DNA of 64,000 nucleotides from Leishmania mexicana MHOM/GT/2001/U1103. Taxonomy: Eukaryota > Euglenozoa > Kinetoplastea > Trypanosomatida > Trypanosomatidae. Made by a program: the position numbers and the translations under genes. The stretch lies in the NCBI RefSeq assembly GCF_000234665.1, contig NC_018331.1, positions 682,001-746,000 of the forward strand, written 5' to 3'. This document shows, one piece after another, positions 1 through 10,389 of this stretch (positions within the stretch are counted from its first letter, which is position 1; each line of letters opens with the position of its first letter). The notes under the pieces are model-generated. The model was not told the DNA's origin and searched no databases. It saw only the letters and a list, made by a program, of their open reading frames with translations.

Positions 1-1271
1 GTATGTAACCTTGCTGGACGGCGTTCTCCTGGAGGCTACTGTGTTTGAAAATCTGCTCTTCGCCACCCAACTCGGGTTCCACGTGGACGCACAGACGGGG
101 CGGGAGCTGATTCGGAAAGCAGCGGCGGTTGCGCTGGTGACGGACTACTTGGACATCCGCGCCTCTCTGCTGAGACCGGCTCGACGATTCCGTGGACCCT
201 CTTCGACGACATCGACAGCCTCGCGCTGCTAAGCACAGACGGCAGGACATTCTACACCGGTGACAAGGATGTGGAGGTCTTCTTGCAGGAGGACCTCGGC
301 ATCCTGCGCGTACCCTATGAAGACGTGGTGGACATCATGACCCAGACGGAGGTGGGCACGGCCGCCGTCACGCACGCGTCCTTCTTGCTCTGGAACAGTC
401 GCTACCTGCGCGTACAGTGGCTTCTGCTGGCGTACGCGCTGCGTGGCAACGTGCTGGGCAGGATGGCGCTCGTGCTGTGGGCTGGACTCTTTGTTGTCGT
501 TCTTCTCGTGTGCGCTCTCGTGGCGCTTACAGACGGTGAGGGGGGAGGGCAATATGCAAAGCGTGCGTGGCGCGCTCTTCTTGTTGCTCTCGTGCTCTGT
601 CCAGATCAACTCCATTTTTTGTGAAGGCAGTGCTGCGGAACCGGCGTATGTTTCAGTTACTCAAGAAGAACCTGTACATCTCCGTCACCCCCTACTTCGT
701 GGCCATGATTGTGCGTGTCGCTGCACCGCATCTTGCCTCGCGCTCGCTGGCTCGATCTGCGCCGCTGTCATTTTCCAGAAGGCCGCCGTCGTTTCCCTCA
801 GTATTACGATGCCGCTCACCAGCTTCACACATGCCTGGTTCGGACTCGTGGCGGCGTATTGGTTTTCCGCGCTTCGACTCCCTGCTGGTGCCCCATCACA
901 TCTACTAGGGCTACTGTGTCATCATCAGCGGCTTTCTCGTAAACCTCACCTCCATCCCGCGGTTCTTTCAGTTTCTCACCGTTCTTCGCATCGGCTACGG
1001 CGGCTTGCTGGGGGCAGAGCTGCGCGGTGGCACCTTCGGCTGCGACTCCGCGTCGTCGGGATCCGAGACGGAGTCTGGCAGCCGCATCAGCAGTCGCGCC
1101 AGTGCCGCTCTCACCCCGTCCGCACCGTGCTACACTGGAGAGCAGTACTTGGATTTTATTGGGCTCTCGGACGACAGCTGGGGCATGTCGGTGCTGTCTG
1201 CCGATATCACGATTACGCTGGGGCTTACCGTGCGCATCACCTCCGGCGCAACGCTTCTCTCCTCCACATGA
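1..1271 (+). pseudogene. ABCG-type half-transporter, degraded and 5'-truncated by the window edge
   Basis: Conceptual translation follows an ABCG (White-type) half-transporter, but the frame is broken repeatedly. Frame 2 at 2-170 encodes the stretch after Walker A (YVTLLDGVLLEATVFENLLF, normally YVPQDDxL...TVxExL), with the Q-loop glutamine lost. Sequence then jumps to the end of the nucleotide-binding domain in frame 1 (LFDDIDSLALLSTDGRTFY, about 199-260), so the signature motif and Walker B are missing between them. A membrane-like segment lies near 466-530. The homology passes to frame 3 near 620 (LRNRRMFQLLKKNLYISVTP), to frame 2 near 770-890 and back to frame 3, where an in-frame TAG sits at 906-908 just before the conserved IPRFFQFLTVLRIGYGGLLG segment and the C-terminal Cys-containing region ending at the TGA at 1271. 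Without Walker B and signature it cannot bind ATP normally. The family is clear from the sequence; the exact subfamily member is not. Confidence 0.8.
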
Positions 1272-2292
1272 GCGCGGAGTGTCCGAAACGTGAAGCCCAT
1301 CGACATGCAAGATGGGAAGCCACAAGGCCGCCTGTGTGTTGGTGTGTATCGAGATGAACCGACGTGCCCATCTCTTGTTCCTCCTCGCATTGCCAGAGCT
1401 GCCGCGGCTTTTTGTTTTTCTCCCTTCGCTGAAGGAGTGGAGGCAGGAGGAGTCTATTGCGCCAACGTGCCACCCATCCACCCACCACCTCTGCTCCAAC
1501 CTGTGCGTGTGCGCCGTGACATCGTTGCGCTTTTCTTTTTCTGCGTGTTTGTTCTCTGGATCACTTCCCTGTCCTTCGCTACGTCAATGCCTGCATCGAC
1601 CTGCCTCGCTCAACTGGACTTTGGTATTGCCGGTGTGTGTCGTCCATGGACACTGCTGCATCCACGCCGACGCCCTGGTGTCTCTCCTCCGCCCCCTCCC
1701 CGTAGAAGACGTTGTGGGGTTGCTATCATTTCCACATGAGAACTGGAGTCTACGCCTCGCTTTAGCTTGCATCCTGGGCCTCCTCTTGCTCTGCCCCCCA
1801 GGCCCTGACGATTACGTGTCACCCTTGTAGCACAGAAGTGGGGACTGCCGCAAGGGCGGTGTTGTCTCGCGCTGCACCCACTCATGGGCCACCCCCTTTT
1901 TCCTGTTGCCACACCGATATGGCACGGCTATTCCACCCTCCCTCCCTCCATGCACGCTGTTCCTCATACCCTCTGCTGCACTACAACGCACCCGTACAAA
2001 AACGTGTGCGCGTCGACGTGCACCGCTGTCAAACGCGCGGCTTCTCATTTTCTTTTTTTTCGCTCGTTCGCTTCTCACGTGAAGTCTTCCGCAGGCCCCA
2101 GCTCTTTTCTTCGTTGTCCCCTCCCGTGTGTTGTGGTGCGCGGCCGCGCTCTACCCCTCTCCCTCTCCCCTTGCCTTCCTGACACAACGCGATTCCGCTA
2201 GAAATCGTCGCTCCTCCGTTGTCATCCATCGCTTCGCCCACTCAGCGAGACACTTTATACCCCCACCCCCACCACCACCTTTCCTAAGCACA
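1272..2292 (+). other. Intergenic spacer and 5' flank of eRF1
   Basis: No coding signal on either strand. The stretch is pyrimidine-rich on the plus strand, with tracts at about 2040-2070 and 2148-2180. The first AG after the second tract is at 2200-2201, a reasonable spliced-leader acceptor giving a 5'UTR of about 91 nt for eRF1. A second pyrimidine/A tract (2258-2286) lies right before the ATG. Confidence 0.6.
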
Positions 2293-3654
2293 ATGTCCGG
2301 CGAGAAGGAGCTGACAGATGCGGAGAAGACCATTGAGCGGTACAAAGTCAAGAAGCTTATTCAGATGCTCGAGTCCGCGCGTGGTATGGGTACTAGCGTG
2401 ATCAGCGTGTACATGACGCCGAAGGAGCAGATTGCCGGCATGGTGGCGAAGCTCAACAACGAGTACGGCACGGCGTCGAACATCAAGTCTCACACAAACA
2501 AGCTGAGCGTGCAGAGCGCCATCACGGCAGCCCTTGGACGCCTCAAGCAGATTCCGCGTGTGCCGGCGAATGGGCTGCTGCTGTACTCCGGCACCGTGAT
2601 GACGGCCGACAACAAGGAAAAAAAGCTGACGCTTGACATTGAGCCCTTCAAGGCCGTCAGCCGCAGCCTCTACCTGTGCGACAACAAATTCCACACGGAA
2701 GAGCTGCGCCGCATGCTCGAGTCGGACGACAAGTTCGGCTTTATTATCATGGACGGTAGCGGCTCCACCTTCGCGACGGTGTGCGGCGATGTCAAGGAGA
2801 AACTCGGCTCCTTCACGGTGGAGCTGCCGAAGAAGCACGGTCGTGGTGGTCAGAGTAAGAACCGTTTCGCGCGCATCCGTATGGAGCGGCGGCACAACTA
2901 CGTGCGCAAGGTGGCCGAGACGGCGGTCAGCTACTTCATCACGAACGACCGCCCGAACGTGCGCGGTCTCGTGCTCGCCGGTTCAGCCGACTTCAAGGAG
3001 GTGCTTTTCCAGTCCGACCTCCTCGACCCTCGCCTAAAGGAGGTAGTGGTGAAGATCGTCGATGTGGCGCATCCGGGTGATGTGGGGCTGAACCAGGCCA
3101 TCGACCTCTCCGCCGACGCCCTGTCGGGCGTCAAGCTGGTGCAGGAGAAGAAGCTGCTGCAAACCTTCTTCGACCAGATCGCGATGGACACGCAGCAGTA
3201 CTGCTTCGGTGTGAATGACACAATGCGCTGCCTGGAGGCGGGTGCGGTAGAGACGCTCATCTGCTTCGAGGACCTCCAGGTGAACCGCTACGTCATCATC
3301 AAGAACAAGGGCGCTGAGGACGAGGCGACCGAAATTCACCTTCTGACCGAGGCAGAGGCGAGCAAGAAGAACATCCACGCCCACGAAGCTGGCAAGACGC
3401 AGAACGAGATCGAGTCGGAGAATTTTGTGGACTGGCTTGCCCAGAACTACCAGAAGTTCGGCTGCACCCTGGAGCTCATCAGCGACCGTAGCCAGGAGGG
3501 CACGCAGCTCGTGCGCGGCTTCGGCGGCATTGGCGGCATCCTGCGCTACAAGATGGACGTCATGGCGCTCCGAGACCATGAGAAAAAAGAGGAGGATGAC
3601 GATCGCATCGCCGCGAGCAACGAGGAATTCGACTTCGACGACGACTTCATGTAA
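2293..3654 (+). CDS. eRF1: Eukaryotic peptide chain release factor 1 (eRF1)
   Basis: A 453-residue protein that recognises all three stop codons in the ribosomal A site and triggers peptidyl-tRNA hydrolysis, working in the cytosol with eRF3. All diagnostic motifs are visible: GTS at residues 33-35, NIKS at 63-66 and YLCDNKF (YxCxxxF) at 127-133, which together decode the stop codon in the N domain, and GGQ at 185-187 in the M domain, the catalytic loop. The C domain (from about residue 275) binds eRF3 and ends in an acidic tail (EEDDDRIAASNEEFDFDDDF). Length fits the family (human 437). The ATG at 2293 was chosen because eRF1 homology starts there and the upstream in-frame residues are encoded by polypyrimidine tract. 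It lies between two pseudogenes in the plus-strand unit but is itself intact. Confidence 0.97.
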   Translation: MSGEKELTDAEKTIERYKVKKLIQMLESARGMGTSVISVYMTPKEQIAGMVAKLNNEYGTASNIKSHTNKLSVQSAITAALGRLKQIPRVPANGLLLYSGTVMTADNKEKKLTLDIEPFKAVSRSLYLCDNKFHTEELRRMLESDDKFGFIIMDGSGSTFATVCGDVKEKLGSFTVELPKKHGRGGQSKNRFARIRMERRHNYVRKVAETAVSYFITNDRPNVRGLVLAGSADFKEVLFQSDLLDPRLKEVVVKIVDVAHPGDVGLNQAIDLSADALSGVKLVQEKKLLQTFFDQIAMDTQQYCFGVNDTMRCLEAGAVETLICFEDLQVNRYVIIKNKGAEDEATEIHLLTEAEASKKNIHAHEAGKTQNEIESENFVDWLAQNYQKFGCTLELISDRSQEGTQLVRGFGGIGGILRYKMDVMALRDHEKKEEDDDRIAASNEEFDFDDDFM

Positions 3655-5089
3655 CCGTCAGTCCTTTGCCTCGCCTACACTCTGAAGAGGGGGTGGGGGA
3701 CGGGACGCGTCAATGTCTGGATGTGTGTGGGGCGTGGCGGTCGTTGCCACCAAGGAGGGGAAGGGGGAGTGGGTCATGAGCAGCAAGATCGAAGAGCAGG
3801 CGCCTGCTTAATCTCCATCTCTGTATGTGACAGTCTGCGGCTGCTTCCCCTCTCTTTCCCTCGCCCGCGCACGGGTCATACTCGACTCACAGCCCTTCCG
3901 GCTGCTGTTGTACGTTGGCACGCGCCAAGCGTGCTCGATACCGCGCTGTCGCCTTTCTTTCGGCATCGTGTGTGTGTGTGTGTGTGTGCGTCCACTTTTT
4001 CATCATGCCTCCCTCCCCCGCCTGTGTGCAGCAGTGCACACTGGTGGGACTTCCTTGTTGCTGGGGATTGCGTGTGGGGCGGCGGTTCAGCGCGGACGGC
4101 GGCATTCCTCCGTGTCTGCCACACGCACACACACACACAACAATGCACTTCATTGTGCCTGTACCCATGTGCCATCATAGGGTGTCAAAACACCGAGGCT
4201 AATGCAAGGGGGCGAGGGGGGAGGAGGAGGAAGATGAGGAAGCGCCGGTGATGAAGAGAATGCGGCGATGCCCAGCGCCATACAAACGCGCGCTCGTCGT
4301 TCATGATGCGTCTCGTTACCGCCCCCCTCCCCTCTCCCCTCATGCCTTCCGTGTCGCTCAATGTACTCTTCGAGTTTAAGGTGGTGAAGAACACAAGAAC
4401 GAAAACGAAGGCAAGTAATAAGTCTAACTAACGTGCTGCTGCACCTCAGCGACGAGCAAAGCCACAAACAACCAAGAAAAAAATGGAGATTCGCGCGGGA
4501 TGCCGAGCACGATAAGCGGCCACAAGGTGAATGATGTGCACACACGCTTGGATGCGTCAGGGAAAGAGTGTGTGAACTCTGTAGAGAGGCGGCGCTGGAC
4601 GTGCGCGGTTCTGTGTTGGATTACATTTGTATGGATGCGTGCGTGTGTGTGCGTTGTGTGCTCCACCCCGTAATGCAGCTGCGCTTTGCTCTCTCGGATC
4701 TCCCCCTCCCTCCCTCCCTCTCTCTCCCTCTACCCCTGCGCTACCTGTGTTCGCCGCCTCAACTGAGCGAGACTCATCTCGGCAATACCGGCTGGCTACA
4801 CCGGGCCCAAAACCCGCGCTCCGCGTCCTCTACCTAGCCAAGAAGAAGCGGGTGCCGGTGGTGGCGGATCCGCAGAACATACCGTGAGAGTCGGCCGACA
4901 CCCACGCCACCAATGGTACCACTCGGGGGTCTCCTGAAGGAGACGTCCCTCGTCACCGTCGGTGCGTCACTCGGCGCCGCTGCAGTGCAGCACGCTCACT
5001 TTGTCAAGTAAGGAGCGCGGCGCCACGTGTCGGGGGTGTTTCGAAAGGAGGAGAGCTCCGCTGGCGTCAGCGAAGAGGTTTGATGCAGC
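3655..5089 (+). other. Intergenic spacer, 3'UTR of eRF1 and beyond
   Basis: No intact gene. It holds a (GT)n run at 3968-3988, a (CA)n run near 4121-4139 and pyrimidine tracts near 4700-4735. Around 4790-5010 the microsatellites stop and the sequence looks protein-like in short pieces (for example AKKKRVPVVADPQNIP before a TGA), which may be more decayed coding DNA linked to the PGK relic that follows. I could not assign that part to a family. Confidence 0.5.
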
Positions 5090-6146
5090 CGAGAAAGGCA
5101 AAGCTGCTGCTGTGGGTTCCAGGGCTCGACTTTGCGCCGACTACCCTCTGCGGTACGCCGTCGAAGAAGCTTAGGACCGTCGCTCCCTGCGCCGCGTACT
5201 TGCACCGGAAGCGTGTGCCTTGCACCGCATTCCTCTTCGTATCAGCACTGTGAGCACCCTTCCCGCCGGTGGAGGCACATGACGTTCGCTTCGATCTGCA
5301 TGCGCCCACTCACGAACTAGGTACATCCAGGGCCCATCATCGCGCTAGAGGACTTCCTCTTCGACCGCAAGAAAACCTCAACGAACTTCAGCGAGCACAT
5401 AGCTGCCGCCGAGGTGCTGGCGTCCGAGACTGACATCTTCGCCGGCGATTCCCTTGGCACGTCACACCGTGCGACAGGTGGTTTGATGGAGAGGCAGCTG
5501 GCCTTCTACTCGAAGCTGTTGCGCGAGTCAGCACGGCCGCAGGCGGTGCTGATTGGCAGCAGCGACATTGAACGCAAGCCGTGCCTTATCCGGAGTCTCG
5601 CGAAGCTCGTGGACCGCATCTTTGTTGCCCGTGCCGTCACCTTCACTTTCATCGTTGCATGTGGCTACCTAGCTGTCAATGGCGACGAGGCGGACGAGAG
5701 GAGAAGCGACGCATCAACGTGGCCAGCACCCCGTTGTCCCGCTCCTTTGTGGGGCGGGACTGCTCGGCGTCGTCGCAGCCGTGGTTGCAATATGCGGCCG
5801 AGATTCTCCGGATTTTGCCGGAAAGCGGGGTCGATGTAGTGCTGCCAATCGCCCACGTCGGCGTTTGACCCACCCACCCACCCACCCCCCGGCTACAGGT
5901 CTGCGTCAAAGGGCACGCACACTCCAGGACGGCCCCACCCCCTCGCAGCACACTTGGGTGGGGTCGCAGACGGTCGGCGTATACGAGTCCATTACGCCGG
6001 CGCCGTCGGTGATGCGGGTGCGGGTCGCGCTCCCCGAGACCGTAACGTACCAGCGCTTCCAGAGCTTTTCAGAGCCGCTGCGTACGATCCCGTCAAGCAA
6101 GGCCGTGTGCCGCGAGTCGAGCAAGCTGTGCGAGGAGACAGGATGA
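5090..6146 (+). pseudogene. Phosphoglycerate kinase relic
   Basis: The longest open piece (5321-5839, frame 2) aligns in order with the middle of phosphoglycerate kinase: PGPIIALEDFLFDRKK (PGDVVLLENVRF), AGDSLGTSHRATGGLMERQL (NDAFGTAHR...LMEKEL), then a segment matching the RPxVAILGGAKVxDKIxVIxNLLxKVDxLLIGGAMAFTF region. A frame-1 piece ending near 5868 (ILPESGVDVVLPIAHVGV) matches the VDVLLPxDHV strand. The last frame-3 piece (to 6146) gives a weak C-terminal match. An N-terminal match near 5097-5250 (KAKLLLWVP, compare KKVLLRVDFNVP) is weaker. At least two frameshifts and several stops break it, including a TAG at 5318-5320. Key residues are changed: the LLEN motif is ALED, DAFGT is DSLGT, and GGAKVxDK is GSSDIERK, so no active enzyme is expected. 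PGK identity of the middle is firm; the ends are approximate. Confidence 0.75.
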
Positions 6147-7312
6147 GCTAGTAGAGTCGCCCCTGTCCTGTTTGTGTATGTGCGCTCAGTACTCTCTCAC
6201 GTTGTCTAGCCCTGGTCAACGTAGGTTCCCGCAAGACACTTGCCGTTGTCTGTCCGCCATGCACGAACGGAGCGCCAACAAGTTTTTGTTTTTCCCCCAG
6301 CATGCGGGCGTACTGTTCATCGGCAGCGCTGCGCTGTGTGCGTGCGTGCGTGCGTGCGTGTCATGAGCTTCCATCTTCCACCTGCATGATCGGATGGTGT
6401 TTCATGGTGATTGGGCCAGGTTGAGAAGAGAGGCGGTAACTGCCGAGAGACGCGATACGCGGCGGCAAATGTGGCGTTTGCGTCTTTCCGGAGAGGGACA
6501 TCGCCGCGGCGAACCGCGCTGTCCGCGCACGCGGCTTCGTTGCCCAGTGGCCCCTTCTCTCTCCCTGTCCTTTCCTCTGTGCCTCACGGCGTGTCTGCTG
6601 TTGCTTCCCCCACCATAACCCTCGCTCGTTACTCGTATGTTTGTTGTTTCTCCTCCCCCCGACTGCACACCGCCACAACGACCTCAAAAGAGAGTTCCAG
6701 ACAACACAGGAGGCGTACGAGAGCGGCTCTTCCCGAGTGCCGTTCCAATAGGCCGTTGCGTCGTGGCAAGCCCCATGTCCATGGAGACACAAAGAGCGCG
6801 CCCACACACACGTGTCCCTCCTCCCTCCTCGCATGCGCCTCCGTCTTCCTGTGCTCTTCCACATCCACCCCGCATGTGCAGCTGCGGCCCTCTTCTCCTT
6901 TTGTGTGTCACTGCTCCTCCTCAACATGGCAGCAACAACAACAAAGGACAGACATCAAATCCCCTGCCCTCTCCCTCCTCTTTCCCCCACACTTCGCCGT
7001 TTGCTTGCCTGAGCACTCGGCCTGTCCAGTGTTACTCCGTCGTCTTGGCGTTTTCCCCTTCCACCCCGTCCCCCGTGAGTTTTCCTTTTTGTGCGCATGT
7101 GCGTTAGATAACCGCTGAAGTCAGTACACAGCTGCTCTCACCCCCATCCCTGTTTTTTCTTCCTGCTACACCATAAGCTCTGACCTGCACGCCGTCACTG
7201 CGGCGCCTCCACACCCCATTCTCATCGACATTCTCCCTGTGATACCGCCCCCCCCCCTCCCGTTCTCTGTCTTTGCCTATTGCCTCTCTCCACCCACCAC
7301 CAAACAGCAACA
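6147..7312 (+). other. Intergenic spacer and 5' flank of the BAR-domain gene
   Basis: No coding signal. It contains a short GTGC repeat at about 6339-6361 and several pyrimidine tracts. The tract at 7216-7300 has no AG until 7306-7307, only five bases before the ATG at 7313. An earlier tract (7138-7162) is followed by an AG near 7174. Either could serve as the spliced-leader acceptor; the first would leave an almost leaderless 5'UTR. Confidence 0.5.
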
Positions 7313-8335
7313 ATGCCGCTCTGCGCCAGCATCCCCGCGACGGTCGACACCGACACGAACACCCGCGCCCTCTACCTGGATGATTTGGACAAGTGCATGA
7401 AGAACTTTAACAGCTCCCTCGCGTCCACCATGAACGCGTACCAAAACCTCCTCACCGCGTTTGACCAGGTGGCGCAGGTGTACGGCAACGTCGCCCAGGA
7501 GTGCGGGGATGAGGTGCGCAAGTCGGTGGGCGAATTCCGAGATGGGATCCGCGATCTCAAGGACAAGGGCGGCTTCGAGACATTCAACCACGAGATTCAC
7601 GTGGGCACGATCGCCGTAATGGAGCCGGTGAAATTGGACCTGAAGAAGGCGCTCAAGTCGCTCAAGTGCCTGAGGCTGAAGCAGAAGGAGTACGACACCG
7701 TTCGCTACGAGCTGGAGCAGACGGAGAAGTCGTACGCAAAGCAGAGCAAGCCCTTGGCAGCGAGCAGCAGCTACAAGAAGACACTCGCGAAGCGAGATAA
7801 GGCGAAGGCGTCGTACGATGCGAGCCGCCAGGCCTTTGGCGAAGAGGTGAACACACTGCAGGCTACAACCAAGTCCGTTCTGCTTCAGTCCCTCAACAAT
7901 TACCTCCACTGCACGGCCGCTTTTTGTGGACAATTGGAGGCAACCATGGACGGCTACCGCACCGACGTGGACCACAGCGGCAGCACCACGTTCACCAACG
8001 ACCAAATGGACAAGCTGAAGGAGAAAGCCGAAGCCGAGTCGATGGCGCGGCGCTCGCAGCGCAGGAACGAGGCGTCGAACCTGTTCCAGGCCGCAAACGA
8101 CATCACATCGAACAACAGCCACCGCAACTTGCCTTCGGTTGATGATGGCCTCTACCCAAAGAGGGACTCGCTGGTGGACAATGACAGCGCCAACCGCTAC
8201 CCCAACGCTGAGCATGCGCCGGCGATGCAGAACGACGGTGACGACAACCTTACGCTGAGGGATTCGTATGACAACGAGGCGCCCGGCGATGCCGATGCCA
8301 TCAACCCGCTCGTTAACGCCAACGACGACGAGTGA
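7313..8335 (+). CDS. BAR-domain-like protein
   Basis: A 340-residue acidic-tailed protein. Residues about 15-235 are almost wholly helical and resemble a BAR domain: LDDLDKCMKNFNSSLASTMN, then heptad-like helices LKKALKSLKCLRLKQKEYDT and KKTLAKRDKAKASYDASRQA, and a last helix ending near QSLNNYLHCTAAFCGQLEAT. BAR domains dimerise into curved, positively charged bundles that bind and bend membranes in endocytosis and membrane trafficking. Residues after about 235 are polar and probably disordered, rich in Asn, Asp and Ser, with no SH3 or PX domain. The ATG at 7313 is the first ATG after the polypyrimidine tract; in-frame codons upstream contain no ATG. It is the last plus-strand gene before the strand-switch region. 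The BAR assignment rests on helix pattern and the lysine-rich KxxKxxxxYD character, so a profile search could move it to another coiled-coil family. Confidence 0.65.
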   Translation: MPLCASIPATVDTDTNTRALYLDDLDKCMKNFNSSLASTMNAYQNLLTAFDQVAQVYGNVAQECGDEVRKSVGEFRDGIRDLKDKGGFETFNHEIHVGTIAVMEPVKLDLKKALKSLKCLRLKQKEYDTVRYELEQTEKSYAKQSKPLAASSSYKKTLAKRDKAKASYDASRQAFGEEVNTLQATTKSVLLQSLNNYLHCTAAFCGQLEATMDGYRTDVDHSGSTTFTNDQMDKLKEKAEAESMARRSQRRNEASNLFQAANDITSNNSHRNLPSVDDGLYPKRDSLVDNDSANRYPNAEHAPAMQNDGDDNLTLRDSYDNEAPGDADAINPLVNANDDE

Positions 8336-10389
8336 GGGACGAGACGACAAATGTGTGCGACATCTAATGCACAACTCGGCGCCTCTTCTGCGGCCCCCCT
8401 CCCCCTCTTCCCCCTCTCCCTGCTTACCTTCTCTCGTAGATTGCTTGCTTGTCCGTCCGCGGTCTCCTACACAGGTCTTTGCACATACGGGCAAACGCCT
8501 CCGGGACCTGCGGTGCAGGTTGAGTGCGTGCATTGTGTACGCATGCGTGCGTGCATGCGTTTCCTTCCACGGGCAGCGCACTGCCGTCCTCCTGGAAAGT
8601 GCTCGCATGTGCATGTAAGAGCATCCGTATGGTTTATTCAGGCCCGCTTGTGTTGTCACGTGTACCTCTACCTTTCCCCCGCCACCCCGCCGCCAGATGA
8701 GCTCGCGTCCTTCCGCCTTTTTCCTTCGCGTTTGTCGTCCGTCTCTCTGTCACCGGCGATTCTTTCTTCTCGCTGAGTGAACGCGTCACGAGGGTTCACC
8801 ATTGTTTGTTTCCGTAGTGGAGTGGGGGGGATGGAAAGTTGTGTTTATTACCGGGGAGGTTGTAAGGAGGGCACCAAAGTGTCTTGGCGCGGGAGACCGC
8901 CAGACCGTGAGAGCGCGCGCCCTTTGTCGCCGCGTGTCCTCCCCCACCCGACCTCACCCCCCCCCACTTTTTTTTCCTGGTCCCTTATCATTTTTTGTTG
9001 TTGTTTTCTTTTTCCTCGAGTGAGAACGGCCTCTCACATTGTTTTTTTTTTGTTTTCTGTTGTCGCCTGGCATGTGTGTATGCTAGCCCACCTCCCCGGC
9101 ATGCTTGAAGGCGCGCACAAGAAGAAACAACAAAGAAATGAAATCAAGGAGCGAGAGCATCTAGCTGCCACTGCCGCTGTTGTTGTTTTGTGTGTGTGTG
9201 TGTGTGTGTGTGAATTTCATCTGGCGGTATTGCTGCTGCGACGGTCATGATCCACTGCACCACGAGCAGCGCGTGGGAGACCGACATCATCGCGGATACT
9301 GGCGCATGTCAACGCGCACGCTTCTCTTCCCACCACACACACACACACACACACACTACAGTGAAGTACCCATCGTTCTTTTTATCGTGTCATTTCCGTC
9401 ATTCATTCTGATTATGCGTGTCGCCGTGAGAGATGGGCGGCCGACGACGACAAGCATTGGCGTTCAAGTGCAACCCGGGCAAGCGAGAAGAGAACGCTAC
9501 TAGAGAAGCGTGCACGCCTGACCCTTGTCACCTCCATGCGATAAGCTGTCACGCTCCGCGCTATCATGTATTTACCAATGTCGTTGTTTTTTTTTCCTGT
9601 TCTCGCCTCCGTTTGTTTGTTTGTTTTTTCTTTTTTGGACATAACCCCTCCCCGGCACCACCGCCGCCACCACCACTCCCTGGTCTTTGTGTTCTACTTA
9701 CGTATATGCATACAGACGCAGAACCGTTGTCTTGCACAGTGATACGCGCCTAGGCCATCCGCGGGTGTGGGTGTGGATGTATCGCATGCCGCAGAAGCAC
9801 TCCGCGCGCGACTCTACTTCGGCATTAATGTGCCGAGAAGCTAGTGCATGGGAAGCCATGATGATTTCGGTTGTGGGCACCAAAGTCCCACAGAAACAAC
9901 AGCATCAGGTCGTGCCAGTTACCCAGTCGGCTGTGCTGTGCTTGCCGCCTCTTCCCCTCTTGTGCACGTTACACACACACACACACACACACACTCGTGC
10001 GCATCTATGTAACCTGAACCATCGACACCACTCTCCTTCTCCTGCGCCTCCTCCTCTCCCCCTTTTCGCCATCCGTACAGGAAGCGGCCTGCAGCTCACT
10101 TTCTCAGCCGTCGCCCTGCCCGTCTTCCGTTTTTTTCACAGCACCTCCGCCCCGCATCGGCAGACATCGCCAGTGCTCGCCAACGATCTCGCGAATGGGG
10201 TCGGGTGCGAAGGGAGAAGAGACGCGCTACCATCGATGAGTGTGGGCGCTACTCGGCGGCGGTCTGGCCTCGTGTCGACAGCCATGTGATGCTCCATAGA
10301 AAACGGAGGGAATAATCCGTGACTTGTCGCGGGGAGGCACCGCTGCCTTCTCCCCCTCCCCCTCCCCCTCCTCGACGAAGACGGACGCG

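Noticed and set aside
9000..9900. Possible retroposon or gene in the left flank of the strand-switch region
   Set aside because: Mostly T-rich and dinucleotide repeats; the complex part (about 9740-9910) is too short and shows no match to the SIDER-like copies.
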